Assembly (NCBI RefSeq): GCF_030066895.1 | Contig: NZ_JASJAV010000020.1 | Coordinates: 62,001 to 126,000, forward strand | Length of the DNA stretch: 64,000 nt | Direction: 5' to 3' | Origin: Breoghania sp. | GTDB lineage: Bacteria > Pseudomonadota > Alphaproteobacteria > Rhizobiales > Stappiaceae | Made by a program: the position numbers and the translations under genes | Shown here: in pieces, positions 1 through 9,150 of the stretch | Layout of the letters: each line of letters begins with the position of its first letter | Numbering within the stretch: the stretch's first letter is position 1 | Notes under the pieces: model-generated | What the model was told of the DNA's origin: nothing | Database searches by the model: none | What the model saw: only the letters and a program-made list of their open reading frames with translations

Positions 1-1
1 T

Positions 2-190
2 CTCAGCGAACGCGAAGTGAAGATCGTGCGCGAACGCCGCCTTTCCGAAGACGGCGCCACGCTGGAATCGCTGGGCGAAAAGCTCGGCATTTCAAAGGAA
101 CGCGTACGCCAGATCGAAGTCCGTGCCCTGGAAAAGCTGCGGAATGCACTTGTTTCCGATCACCCGGGAATTGTCGGCACCGCCGCCTGA
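2..190 (+). CDS. rpoH: RNA polymerase sigma-32 factor RpoH, 3' end only
   Basis: The first 62 codons visible encode the C-terminal region 4 of a heat-shock sigma factor; the 5' part lies outside the window. The helix-turn-helix that contacts the -35 element is clear (LGEKLGISKERVRQIEVRAL), followed by a short tail ending GIVGTAA and TGA. The run SEREVKIVRERRLSEDGATL just before it is typical of alphaproteobacterial RpoH rather than RpoD, which ends differently. The product would direct core RNA polymerase to heat-shock promoters. A hairpin with a T tract follows 27 bases after the stop. The frame is intact in this fragment. Confidence 0.88.
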   Translation, partial: LSEREVKIVRERRLSEDGATLESLGEKLGISKERVRQIEVRALEKLRNALVSDHPGIVGTAA

Positions 191-216
191 GTAAGACCTG
201 ACAGCACGAATAACTA

Positions 217-258
217 AGCCCGCGTTCGGGTTTGACAGATCGAACGCAGGCTTTTTTT
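217..258 (+). terminator. Rho-independent terminator of rpoH
   Basis: A 12-bp stem (217-228 with 241-252, one C/A mismatch) around a 12-base loop is followed by a run of seven T residues at 252-258. It lies directly behind the rpoH stop and before the convergent M48 protease gene, so it ends the rpoH transcript. On the minus strand no comparable T run follows. Confidence 0.85.
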
Positions 259-293
259 GTTCAAAAAACGACGTTTTGCGGCCCACCCGCTGC

Positions 294-1760
294 CTAGTCG
301 ACGACCAGCTTGACCGACTGGCCCACGGTCAGCGACACCTCATCGTCCAGCCCGTTGAGCAGCGTGAACAGCTTGACCCGGCGCGCCGGCGCAATGCCGC
401 TCATGCGGCGGGCAAGATCATGGATCGTCTGACCGGGCAGCACCTTGACAACGCGAATCGTCAGCGGCCTCAACCGCGCCTGTTCGGTCGGGCTCAGTTG
501 CCGGAAACTCTTCAGGGTTTCGTCAAACGCAGCAAGGAATGCCTCGGACGGATCACGCGTGGCGAGGATGAAACGGTAAACGGTCTCGCCCTTGCGCACC
601 AGACCGATGCGGAACGACCAGCCTTCCGCCAGCGCCGTCGCGGTGACAGCAGGCAGCCCGTTCACCGTAGTGTGGCGAATGGAATTGTCCACCAGCCCGT
701 TGATCCAGCCGGACTGGATGTAATCGGGAAGGCTTTCGGAGGCGACGAGATCCGCCCCGTCGAACCTCAACGCCGTGCCCTTGCCGTCGCTCGCCAGCAC
801 CGCTTGCGGCGTGTTTTCAAGCTGGAACCCGGCCGGAACGGTAAAACCGCTGCCCAACGCCTTGTGCAGGAAGGAGCGCCCGCGCACGAACCCTTGCAGC
901 GGGTCGTCGCCGTAGAGCATGCCGTCGAGCTTGGCGAGATAGGCGGAGCGATCCTGTTCGCCGATCCCCGGCGCCCCGATCTGTCGTGCTTCGCGAATAG
1001 CGCGGGCAATGCGATCCGGGGTCGAAGGATGGGTGGAGATGAAATCGGGCGCCGCCTTCTCATCGCCGCGCGCCGTTATGAATTTCGAGTAGCGCCCCAT
1101 GCTCTCCAGGAACCGGGCCGCCGCATAGGGATCGAAGCCCGCACGCGCCAGCGTCCGGACACCGATACTGTCGGCCTGAAGTTCCTGAGCCTGCGTGAAC
1201 CGGGCAAACGAGCGCTGGGAAGACGCCACCGCGGCCTCCACCTGCTCCGGATCGTCGACGATATTGGTGACCACCTTGCTCGCCAGTGCGGCGGCCGCCT
1301 CCTGTTGCTGGCGGGCGGCGCCGTGGTGAGCGGTCACATGCGCCATTTCATGTGCCAGAACGGCGGCCATTTCGGAGGTATCGTTGGCCAGCGCCAGAAG
1401 TCCGCGCGAGACATAGAGATAGCCGCCGGGAAGCGCGAAGGCGTTGACGGCCGGGGAATTGAGGATGGTGATCTTGTAGGTCTGCGAGGGGTCCTCGGAG
1501 GCGGCGACAAGACGACCGACGGCCCGCGCCACGGCCTCTTCCGCGCCCGCATTCTTGTAGACCCCGCCATAGCTCGCCACCACGCGCGGATGCTCGCGCG
1601 CACCGATGGAAGCTTCAGAATCTCCGTTGAAAAAGATGCACGAATTGTTGTTGAGCGGGATCTTGCTGGAACTGATGAGCTGACACCCGGCCAGCACGGA
1701 AGCCATCACGACGGCTCCGAGCACACGCGCATACGAACGCCGGCGACGATAGAGCTTCAT
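294..1760 (-). CDS. M48-family zinc metalloprotease, lipoprotein (BepA/LoiP-like)
   Basis: This 488-residue protein starts at an ATG preceded by GGAGGTG; an upstream in-frame ATG (1838) would spoil the signal peptide. Residues 1-26 form a lipoprotein signal (KLYRRRR, a hydrophobic stretch, then the lipobox LAGC with Cys26). The zinc and catalytic site HEMAH is at about residues 137-141, followed by the ELQADSIG segment that supplies the third zinc ligand. The family motif STHPSTPDRI lies further on. The last 50 residues (LPGQTIHDLARRMSG, then NGLDD and VGQSVKLVVD) resemble a LysM-like module. Such proteases act in the periplasm on misfolded outer-membrane proteins. The frame is intact. It is convergent with rpoH, and no partner gene is evident. 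Assignment to M48 is firm; the substrate is not known. Confidence 0.88.
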   Translation of the reverse strand: MKLYRRRRSYARVLGAVVMASVLAGCQLISSSKIPLNNNSCIFFNGDSEASIGAREHPRVVASYGGVYKNAGAEEAVARAVGRLVAASEDPSQTYKITILNSPAVNAFALPGGYLYVSRGLLALANDTSEMAAVLAHEMAHVTAHHGAARQQQEAAAALASKVVTNIVDDPEQVEAAVASSQRSFARFTQAQELQADSIGVRTLARAGFDPYAAARFLESMGRYSKFITARGDEKAAPDFISTHPSTPDRIARAIREARQIGAPGIGEQDRSAYLAKLDGMLYGDDPLQGFVRGRSFLHKALGSGFTVPAGFQLENTPQAVLASDGKGTALRFDGADLVASESLPDYIQSGWINGLVDNSIRHTTVNGLPAVTATALAEGWSFRIGLVRKGETVYRFILATRDPSEAFLAAFDETLKSFRQLSPTEQARLRPLTIRVVKVLPGQTIHDLARRMSGIAPARRVKLFTLLNGLDDEVSLTVGQSVKLVVD

Positions 1761-1860
1761 CGCCAACGCTGACACCTCCCCCGATTTCCTGGGCCACCGG
1801 TCTTGCAGATGAGCCGAAATCCTAGCCACCTCTTTCAATCACTTCGATCGCATCCGGATA

Positions 1861-2619
1861 TCAAACATCGATCACCGCACCATTCCATCGTCTGAGCCAA
1901 CCGCGTACACGAATGTAACGCCCGACCATCGCATCGAGATCCCGTCCGGCCGCACGAAATGCGCTCGCGCGCGCGGCGGGAATAGTTACCGTAAAATCCC
2001 GCGACCAGTCGCGTCCGAAGTTCAGATAGAGCTTACGCAATGTAACACCAACCGAAACCACAATTCCGGCGACAATACGATAAGCCCCAGCATGGGCGCC
2101 GAGCTCGCCATCGCGCGCGGACAGAATGCGCAAGCCACCGTTGCGCCAAAGTCCTCGTTTTGCCGCACGCGCGCGCCGTTCTCCGCGGTAAAGAGCCCGT
2201 GCGCATCCGGGCTCGGTTCCCTCCGGCCGGACCTCGACAAGCCCCGCCTGCACCAGCACCTTTTGCAACCAGACGGGCTCCCACTGCCCCTCATCGGCAA
2301 CCGATTCGACATGTGCAACACGCCTTTGCCAGCGATCCCGCCTCTTGTCGATCGGATAGACGACGACTGGGCGCCCGATCCACGGCCGCAACGCATCGCG
2401 CAAGGCCGACACCTCGATCAACGGCGATGCACCGATATCCGCCAGCCGCAAGCTGTCAGTGCCTTGCGGCCCCGTCTCATAGAAAATCGCAAGGCTTCCT
2501 TCATCATTGATCCCGCTGAAGAGCGCGCGTTCCGACATAGCCCCCCGGCAGGCGTCAGCAAGAGGATCGGCACCGGCCGAACCGACCGGCCCCGGCACCG
2601 CGAAAAGAAGCAGCGACAA
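1861..2619 (-). CDS. Thermonuclease (SNase-fold) family exported protein
   Basis: This 252-residue protein starts at a TTG with GAGGA a few bases upstream, because an ATG shortly before it runs into TGA. A short hydrophobic N-terminus ending GSAGADP suggests export. Residues of a staphylococcal-nuclease-like OB fold are visible: the segment YRIVAGIVVSVGVTLRKLYL followed by NFGRDWSRDFTVTI is the usual second half of this family. The Arg-rich GLWRNGG segment before it also fits, while the N-terminal half is divergent. The classical catalytic Arg/Glu set cannot be assigned with confidence, so nuclease activity is inferred only from the family. The reading frame is intact. It stands alone, downstream of nothing obvious and upstream of the convergent M48 gene. 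Confidence 0.62.
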   Translation of the reverse strand: MSLLLFAVPGPVGSAGADPLADACRGAMSERALFSGINDEGSLAIFYETGPQGTDSLRLADIGASPLIEVSALRDALRPWIGRPVVVYPIDKRRDRWQRRVAHVESVADEGQWEPVWLQKVLVQAGLVEVRPEGTEPGCARALYRGERRARAAKRGLWRNGGLRILSARDGELGAHAGAYRIVAGIVVSVGVTLRKLYLNFGRDWSRDFTVTIPAARASAFRAAGRDLDAMVGRYIRVRGWLRRWNGAVIDV

Positions 2620-2824
2620 GAGGCTTCCTCACAGCATCGCAAACCGGCGATCGGTGCCTGTGATGTTGAACAAATGCGCCCCAATTCATCCGTCTGGCGG
2701 CCACGTCTTGCGCTCCGCCGGAAAGCTTTGCAAAGTCGGTCTCACCGGGTGCAACACTCGCCTAAACATGCTACACGACATCTCTGCCGCCCGTGGCGGT
2801 TACAAACGCGCACCGGCGCTTTCC

Positions 2825-2901
2825 GGCCCCGTAGCTCAGCTGGATAGAGCATCAGATTCCTAATCTGAGGGTCACAGGTTCGAATCCTGTCGGGGTCACC
2901 A
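2825..2901 (+). tRNA. tRNA-Arg (anticodon CCT)
   Basis: A 77-base cloverleaf can be folded by eye. The acceptor stem GGCCCCG pairs with CGGGGTC (one G-T). The D arm contains AGCTCAGCTGGATAGAGC, and the anticodon stem TCAGA/TCTGA holds the loop TTCCTAA with anticodon CCT. The T arm carries GGTTCGAATCC, and the CCA end is genomically encoded (2899-2901). It reads AGG codons. The tRNA stands between two minus-strand genes. Confidence 0.95.
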
Positions 2902-3040
2902 GTCTTTCCAAATACATACTGAAAATTCCATCGGCCGCCCGGACCGTATGCAGATCCGGCTTCAAATCCTTGCGCGGATCGATCTGGAAGCAGCTTAGCG
3001 CAATTCGTCTCTTCGAAACTACCGTCATCGCCGAAGCGAC

Positions 3041-5050
3041 CTAGGCCGTAGCCATCTCGCCCCGACCATATTCCGGGATGGAAACGGTGAAGGTCCCCCC
3101 TCGCCGACGCGGCCTTCGGCCGAAAGCGTCCAGCCATGACGGCAGGCGACGATGTTGCAGATCGCCAGGCCGATCCCGCTGCCGGGAATTTCCTGGCGCC
3201 TTTGCAAGCGTCGAAAGGGCTGGAGGATCGTCTCCGCATATTGCGGCTCGAACCCGATGCCGTTGTCGGCAATGGAAATCAGCAAGGGTTCGCCGACCTC
3301 ATCTGCAACTTTGGCCCGGATCACCACATTGGAGCGGTTCGGCGATCGGTACTTCAGGGCGTTGCCGATCAGGTTCCGGAATAGCTGCATCACCGCTGTG
3401 GGGTACCCGGTGATGACAACCGGTTCGATATCGATGCGAATATCCGCATCATGCGCGGCTTCCTCATGGCGGATTTCGTCAATCAGTCCCTGTAGCAGAC
3501 CGTCGAGATCGATCGGCTCGCGCACCAGATTCTCGCTGCTGGAGCGCGAAAAGGTCAGCAGATCGGAGACAAGCCGCGAGGCCCGGCGCGAGGCGCTTGC
3601 CAGCACCTCCAGGGCGTAGTCGATATCCTCCCGGTTCCCCTCCTCCAGCGCACGCTGCAGCATGTCCGTGAAGTAGCGGATCTTGTGCAACGGCTCCTGT
3701 ATGTCGTGAGAAGCAATCGAGGCGAAATTCTGCAGATTTTCGTTGAGACGCTCCAGCTCAGTGTTGCGCTGTTCAAGCCGGCTGCGCGCCTGATCCCGCT
3801 CGACGACATCCGTGACAGAGGCAAGCAGGTGGGCATTCTCCTGTCGTGATATCGCGACCTCAACATCCACCGACACGCCCTTACGGGTCATGATCGCCAG
3901 CGAAATACCGCCGCTGCGATTGACGTCACCGCCGACCGGATCCATCGCGGCATCGGTCGCCACGCGCATTTCGGCAGGAACGATTTCATGGAACGGACGA
4001 CCGAGCAGTTCTCCCCGACCATATCCGAAATGATGCAGGAAAGCGTCGGTCGCGTCGATGATCTCGCCGCGCCAGTCAAGGAGAGCAGGCGCGCAGGAGA
4101 AAGACGAAAGGCCGCGCGATAAGGGGCATTCCCGCCGTTGTCTTTCGTCTTTGCGTGCCGTGCCCGACGGTCCGACGAATGCCTGCCGCATCCGAATCCG
4201 AACCGCGGTCTGCCGCAAGCCCTCCATCGGGAATGCGGCCAGATATGATCTGCGAGACCACCGACAACGCCAGTTGTCCAGGTCGGTTGACGGGGCGAAC
4301 ATTGATCGACCGATTTCCGAACAGCACCACACCGTCAGACTCGCCGTTGACGGGAATGACGGCCGATAGAAACCGGGAGACGCCCGCTTCGCTACCCAAA
4401 CGCGAGGAGGCGGAAGTTTCGGCGCAGGCCTCCTGCTTCGCTTGACCGGCAAGGGTCACGACTTCACGCGCCAGATCCTCCATGCCCGCCCGCCCCATTC
4501 CGCGCGCTTCGGCAGCTTGACGCGCATCCAGACGGACCTCGTACCGTCCCGCCCCGTCCGGCAGACACAGCGCACCGAACTCGGTTCTGAAATAGGCGCG
4601 CGCCTGATCGAGCACGACGGCGACACAGGTTTCCACGGGGCCTTGGAAACCCCGATCGCACCGTTCGATCGCGCTCAACAGATCCGAAAGCCGCTCGCAT
4701 CCCGGCTGCCTCGGGATGAAGCAGATCCGTCCGAGGATCTGATCCTGCTGATCGCGAATGGAGAAGGACGATAGGGTGCCATCGAGCGCCAGCCGCCCCT
4801 CGCGCCGCATCTGCACGCGCCTGGGCCGGGACCAATCCTCCTGTTCGGGCAGTTCAGGTTGCCTTGCCGCAGAACCGTTGAGGGTCAGGAACCGGAAAAT
4901 CTCCGTACCGATCAACTCTCCGGCAGGACTGCTGGCCAGCCTCTCAAATTCAGAATTTGCGAATATGATACACCTCACATTGTCGACGCCAACAATAACG
5001 CCTGGAAATTTTTGAAATAATTCAGAGTACCACTGGATGTTCTTCGACAC
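3041..5050 (-). CDS. PAS-GAF-PAS sensor histidine kinase (frameshifted)
   Basis: The conserved reading gives about 665 residues starting at GTG 5050 with a GGGGA site. The domains in order are an N-terminal PAS (WYSELFQKFPGVIVGVDN), a GAF-like module around residues 130-280, a second PAS (DWRGEIIDATDAFLHHFGYG), a short coiled coil, the dimerisation/phosphoacceptor helix with SHDIQEPLHKIR (His is the phosphorylation site), and an HATPase with N box NLIGNALKYR, G1 IADNGIGF and G2 GSGIGLAI. This subfamily, with the HDIQEPL box, is common next to bacteriophytochromes and light/redox sensors; here no response regulator is adjacent. The frame shifts near 4190 and again in a six-G run near 3090, after which the usual tail ends in TAG at 3041. 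No transmembrane segment is seen, so it is probably cytosolic. Confidence 0.75.
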
Positions 5051-5287
5051 GTGGATTCCCCGGCATAGGGTGGCTGGTCGCACTTGTCTATATTAACATC
5101 TTACTAGCGATGAACCTCTACGCACGAATACGCAACTCGGCTATTGGAAATAAAAATGCGACCGCCACTTGTGACGACCGCACATACTCACGTTGCAAGA
5201 TGACGGGACCGGGCCACATCTTCGGCCCCCGGCCTTCCAATCGGCGATCAGCTTCCCGCCGGTTGGAGCCCCGTCAAACGTCTCCGC

Positions 5288-6043
5288 TCAGATGGCCAGG
5301 TATTCGTGGCACAGCTCTTCATTGTCGAGCACTTCGCGCGCCGAGCCCTGGAACACCACCTGCCTCATGTCGAGAATGATCGCCTTGTCCGCCAGCTTGA
5401 GCGCGGCAAACGCATTCTGTTCGACGATGATCGTGGTGATGCCGAGATCCTTCACCCCGGCAACAATCCGCTCGATTTCCTGCACGATAACCGGAGCCAA
5501 CCCCTCGTAGGGCTCGTCCAGCAGCAAGAGCTTCAGGTCACGCGCTAGGGCTCGCGCCACCACCAGCATCTGCTGCTCGCTACCGTACATGGTGACGGCT
5601 TCCTGCTTGCGGCATTCGGCAAGGCGCGGGAAATACTCGTAGATACGCGCAAACTCCCAACCCTTCGGCTCCGCCACCTGCGACAGGATGAGGTTTTCCT
5701 CCACCGTCAACCCCGGAATGATCCGCCGCTCTTCCGGCACGAGCTGCACCCCGGCGCGCGCCGCGTCATGCGACCTCATGGAATGCAGTTCCTGGCCTGC
5801 AAGCCAGATCTCGCCCCGCTTGAGCTCCGGGGAATCCGTGCGCGCAATCGTGCGCAGGGTCGACGTCTTGCCCGCGCCGTTACGCCCGAGAAGCGCGACG
5901 ATCTCTCCTTCGAAGATATCGAAGGAAACACCTTGCACGATGTAGCTTTCACCGTAGTAGGAATGGATATCGCGCACGGAGAAAAACGGAATCCCCGTCG
6001 CGGGCTGCCCCTCCGGTTCCCCCGCGACGACGTGTGTAGCCAT
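5288..6043 (-). CDS. livF: Branched-chain-type ABC importer, ATP-binding protein LivF
   Basis: This ATPase of about 250 residues energises the LivHM-type permease encoded upstream. It has a Walker A (GRNGAGKTST), Q-loop region, Walker B (LLLLDEPYEGLAP) and the H-loop region replaced by the LivF-type VEQN. The ABC signature is unusual: where LSGGEQQM is expected it reads MYGSEQQM, so the first signature Gly and Ser are displaced. I chose ATG 6043 over GTG 6055 because ATG lies just after the livG stop and the first GTG residues are not conserved in the family. The frame is intact. It is the last gene of the operon livK-H-M-G-F. The substrate is not determinable; a neighbouring aminotransferase and hydroxyacid dehydrogenase suggest an amino or hydroxy acid. 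Confidence 0.85.
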   Translation of the reverse strand: MATHVVAGEPEGQPATGIPFFSVRDIHSYYGESYIVQGVSFDIFEGEIVALLGRNGAGKTSTLRTIARTDSPELKRGEIWLAGQELHSMRSHDAARAGVQLVPEERRIIPGLTVEENLILSQVAEPKGWEFARIYEYFPRLAECRKQEAVTMYGSEQQMLVVARALARDLKLLLLDEPYEGLAPVIVQEIERIVAGVKDLGITTIIVEQNAFAALKLADKAIILDMRQVVFQGSAREVLDNEELCHEYLAI

Positions 6044-6051
6044 GGAATTTA

Positions 6052-6811
6052 TCACTGCGCCTCCCCGAGATAGGCTTCCTTGACCTTCGGATCATTGCGC
6101 ACCTCTTCTGGCGTGCCTTCCGCGATGATCCGGCCTTGCGCCAGCACGGAGATGCGATCGGCAGACTAAAGACCACATGCATGTCGTGCTCGGTGATCAC
6201 CTTGGTCATGCCCCGCTCCTTGATCTTCTTGAGAAGATCGATCGTGCGGTTGGTATCGTGACACGACATGCCGGCCGTCGACTCGTCGAGCAGAAGAAGC
6301 CGCGGATGCTGGACGAGCCCCATGGCCAGTTCCAGCCGACGCTTGTCGCCGCGCGACAGGCTCGCCGCCTCCTGATCCTTCTTGTCGATGAGCGCCCTAT
6401 ATCCTTCAGCACGCTTTCCGCTTCCGCCCGAAGCCCGTCCTCGCGCGCAAGTCCCGACCAGGCATTGAGCGTGAAGGCACCGTCGCGCTTGGCAAACGCC
6501 GGGATCATCACGTTGTGAAGCAGACTGAGATCGGAAAAGATCTCCGGCGTCTGAAAGACGCGGGCAACGCCGAGCTGGTTAATCTCGTGCGGCTGACGCC
6601 CGGTGAGCGTCGCCCCGTCGAAGATCACGGCACCGGCGTCCGGTACGATGCGCCCCACGCAGACATTGAGCAGCGTCGACTTGCCCGCCCCGTTCGGGCC
6701 GATGATCGCGTGGGTATTACCCTGTTCGATCTGCAGGTCGATATTGGAGAGCGCGCGCAGACCACCGAAGCTCTTGTGGACGTCCGCCACATGCAAAACG
6801 ATGTCGTTCAT
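6052..6811 (-). CDS. livG: Branched-chain-type ABC importer, ATP-binding protein LivG (frameshifted)
   Basis: The gene starts at ATG 6811, eleven bases after the end of livM. It shows Walker A ([12 protein letters not shown]), the switch segment [11 protein letters not shown], Walker [12 protein letters not shown] and the His switch TEHDMHVVF. Two frame changes break it: one near 6400, between VLKDIG and the signature region, and one near 6165, after MHVVFSL. In the restored frame it ends EAYLGEAQ with TGA at 6052, overlapping the livF start region. In the signature region SRGDKRR replaces the usual SGGQQR; this is a known variant among such transporters. It works with LivF, LivM and LivH. 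Confidence 0.78.
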
Positions 6812-6821
6812 GTCCCGCCCC

Positions 6822-7958
6822 TCATTCAGCCGGTTGCGCCGCACCGGCCGGATTGGACGATCTTTCGCGACGGATCAGTTTCATCAGGCGACGGAAACCT
6901 TCCATCACGCCGCCGGGCAGGAAGATGACGACCAGCATGAACAGCAGGCCGAGCGTCAGATGCCAGCCTTCGCCCACGAACAGACTGGTCACGGACACGA
7001 CCGCGTGCTCAAGCCCATCGGGCAGCACGTCGAAGATCCCGTGCAGCACCCGCTCGTTGTAGGCGGAGAAGATGTTCTCGAAGTACTTGATGATACCAGC
7101 CCCCAGAAGCGGCCCGAGCAACGTCCCGGCCCCGCCAAGGATGGTCATCAGCACGACCTCGCCCGACGCCGTCCACTGCATGCGCTCCGCACCCGCAAGC
7201 GGATCGGTGATGGCCAGCAGCGACCCGGCAAGTCCCGCATACATACCCGACACCACGAAGGCGGCGAGCGTATGGGGCCGGGTGTTGAAGCCCGTGTAGT
7301 TCATCTGGTTCTGGTTCAACTTGATGGCCCGAAGCGCAATGCCGAAGGGCGAGCGGAAGATCCGGAGCCCGAAGAAGAAGGCGAAGATCAGGACGACGGC
7401 GCAAACGTAGAATCCGCTCCAGTCGATCGTCTCGATGCCGAAGAAGCTCGGCGTCGGCAGCCCGGTTTCGGCAATGCCCAGCGCGTGATCGAGAACCCGC
7501 GCATCCGTCTGCAACAGTTGCAGTCCCGTCTCGCCGTTGGTGATCGACGTGAGCACCGAATAGGCGAGATTGTAGGACATCTGCGCGAAGGCGAGCATCA
7601 GAATAGAGAAATAGATGCCCGAGCGCCTCAGTGAGACGTAGCCGATGAGCAGGGCGAACACGCCCGCGATCGCCACGCCGAAGACGATGGCCGGGATGAC
7701 GTTCATGCTGAACAGCTTGAACCTCCATACCGCAGCATAGGAGCCGACGCCCAGGAAGTCCGCGTGACCGAAGGACAGATATCCGGTCAGCCCGAACAGG
7801 ATGTTGAAGCCGATGGCGAAGATGCCGTAGATGGCGATCTTCTGCAGAAGGTCCGGATACCCGGCGCCGATCGGGGCGAGCCAGATCGGCATGGTCACCA
7901 CCACCACGGTGAAGACCGCCATCAGGACCATGTCGTTGCGCAGAAAGTTGGTGTTCAT
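6822..7958 (-). CDS. livM: Branched-chain-type ABC importer, permease LivM
   Basis: This intact 378-residue inner-membrane permease has about ten hydrophobic segments. Family landmarks are [18 protein letters not shown] in the N-terminal third, [18 protein letters not shown] in the middle, and the cytoplasmic coupling region [20 protein letters not shown], which contacts the ATPases. The C-terminus ([12 protein letters not shown]) is charged and cytosolic. It follows livH with a gap of three bases and precedes livG by ten, so translation is probably coupled. It is one of the few long genes here without any interruption. Confidence 0.87.
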   Translation of the reverse strand: MNTNFLRNDMVLMAVFTVVVVTMPIWLAPIGAGYPDLLQKIAIYGIFAIGFNILFGLTGYLSFGHADFLGVGSYAAVWRFKLFSMNVIPAIVFGVAIAGVFALLIGYVSLRRSGIYFSILMLAFAQMSYNLAYSVLTSITNGETGLQLLQTDARVLDHALGIAETGLPTPSFFGIETIDWSGFYVCAVVLIFAFFFGLRIFRSPFGIALRAIKLNQNQMNYTGFNTRPHTLAAFVVSGMYAGLAGSLLAITDPLAGAERMQWTASGEVVLMTILGGAGTLLGPLLGAGIIKYFENIFSAYNERVLHGIFDVLPDGLEHAVVSVTSLFVGEGWHLTLGLLFMLVVIFLPGGVMEGFRRLMKLIRRERSSNPAGAAQPAE

Positions 7959-7961
7959 GGC

Positions 7962-8978
7962 TTAGCTTTCCATCACCCCGCAGCGCCCCATCAAGCCACG
8001 AGGCCTGACAAGCAGGATCACCACGGCGATGAGATAGATGGTGATCTGGTCGATACCGGGAAAAATGTCTTTCACTTCCGTCATGGAGGCGAAGGATTGC
8101 AGCACGCCGAGCAGGAAGCCTGCGGAAACCGCTCCCGGCAGGGATCTCATGCCACCGACGACCACGGCGACGAAGGACAGGACCAGGAAGTCCATGCCCA
8201 TGTGGTAGTCGGGCGGAAGTATCGGCGTGTACATGACGCCGGCGAGCCCCGCCACGATGGCGGCGATGCCGAACACGACGGTAAAGCGACACTGGATGTT
8301 GATGCCGAGCAGGCCGACAGTCTCGCGGTCCTGTATGCCCGCCCGCACGACCATGCCGTAGGTGGTGAACTGCAGGAATGAGAAGACGGCTGCGATGACG
8401 ATCAGCGAGAAGCCGAGATAGATCAGCCACCACCACGGATAGACAACGGCGACCCCAGACCGAGCCATTCGCCGATGCTGGCGCTTCCCGCCACCGCGTC
8501 CGGCGCGCCGGTCGGGATCGGATTCGCCCCGAAGGTCGTCTTGATGATTTCCTGAATGACGATCGCAAGGCCGAAGGTGACGAGAATCTATTCCGCATGG
8601 CTGCGCTTGTAGAAGAAGCGAATGAGACCACGCTCCATCACCAGGCCGATCAGCAACATAATGGGAATGGCCAGCAGGATCGACAATGGCACCGCATAGT
8701 CGATGATCGCCCGACCGGTATCACCCATCCAGACCTCCAGATAGGGGGATCTCCTCGTAGGCATCGAAGAAGGTGACGCTCTCGTCCTTCACCTTGACGG
8801 AAAGCGTCAGCAGCTTCTGCAAGGTCACGGCGCAAAAGGCGCCCAGCATGAAGAGCGCGTCGTGCGCGAAGTTGACGACACCGAGCGTGCCGAAAACCAG
8901 GGTCAAACCCAGGGCGATCAGCGCATAAGCGCCGCCTTTGTCGAGCCCGTTGAGAAGCTGGAGTACGAACGCATCCAT
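7962..8978 (-). CDS. livH: Branched-chain-type ABC importer, permease LivH (nonsense and frameshifts)
   Basis: The conserved reading begins at ATG 8978 (MDAFVLQLLNGLDKGGAYAL) and ends MGRCGVMES with TAA. LivH landmarks are LGVVNFAHDALFMLGAFCA, ILVTFGLAIVIQEI and FLVLSFVAVVVGGMRSLPGA. The frame changes near 8740, and a TAG at 8588-8590 replaces a codon before ILVTFGLA (expected Gln). The frame changes again near 8465, between the segments EWLGLG and VAVVYPWWW. A long periplasmic insertion (KVKDESVTFFDAYEEIPLSG) after the first 60 residues marks a subfamily that lacks a typical amino-acid specificity. It pairs with LivM. If the breaks are real, the importer is inactive. Confidence 0.75.
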
Positions 8979-9082
8979 GAGAATTACGCCGAATGTCTAT
9001 GGATATCGGGGAGTGCCCGCCGTCACCCGGCCAATTCGCGGAAAGCACCCGCGAAGCCTGGGAGAATTGAGGGGCACGTGAG

Positions 9083-9137
9083 GGCCGGTCGCCCCGCCGA
9101 TCGCCGTCTAACAGGTAGGTAAAGACAGCGACCGGCC
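9083..9137 (-). promoter_or_regulatory. Intercistronic hairpin between substrate-binding protein and livH
   Basis: A perfect 10-bp inverted repeat (GGCCGGTCGC at 9083-9092 with GCGACCGGCC at 9128-9137) with a 35-base loop lies between the binding-protein stop (9151) and livH (8978). It has no T run. Such stems commonly protect the upstream message and allow more binding protein than permease to be made; that role is inferred. Confidence 0.55.
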
Positions 9138-9150
9138 GATTTTCGAACCG

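Noticed and set aside
276..1772. Long plus-strand open frame opposite the M48 protease gene
   Set aside because: It is the complement of a protein with HEMAH, lipobox and family motifs; its own translation is Arg/His-rich without any domain. GC-rich DNA produces such shadows.
2742..3272. Minus-strand open frame containing DRIRTCDPQIRNLMLYPAEL
   Set aside because: This peptide is the well-known false translation of the antisense strand of a tRNA gene (here tRNA-Arg at 2825-2901), not a protein.
7009..8631. 540-codon minus-strand open frame overlapping livM and livH
   Set aside because: It reads Arg/His/Ser-rich in a shifted frame; the Liv permease motifs are in the other frame.
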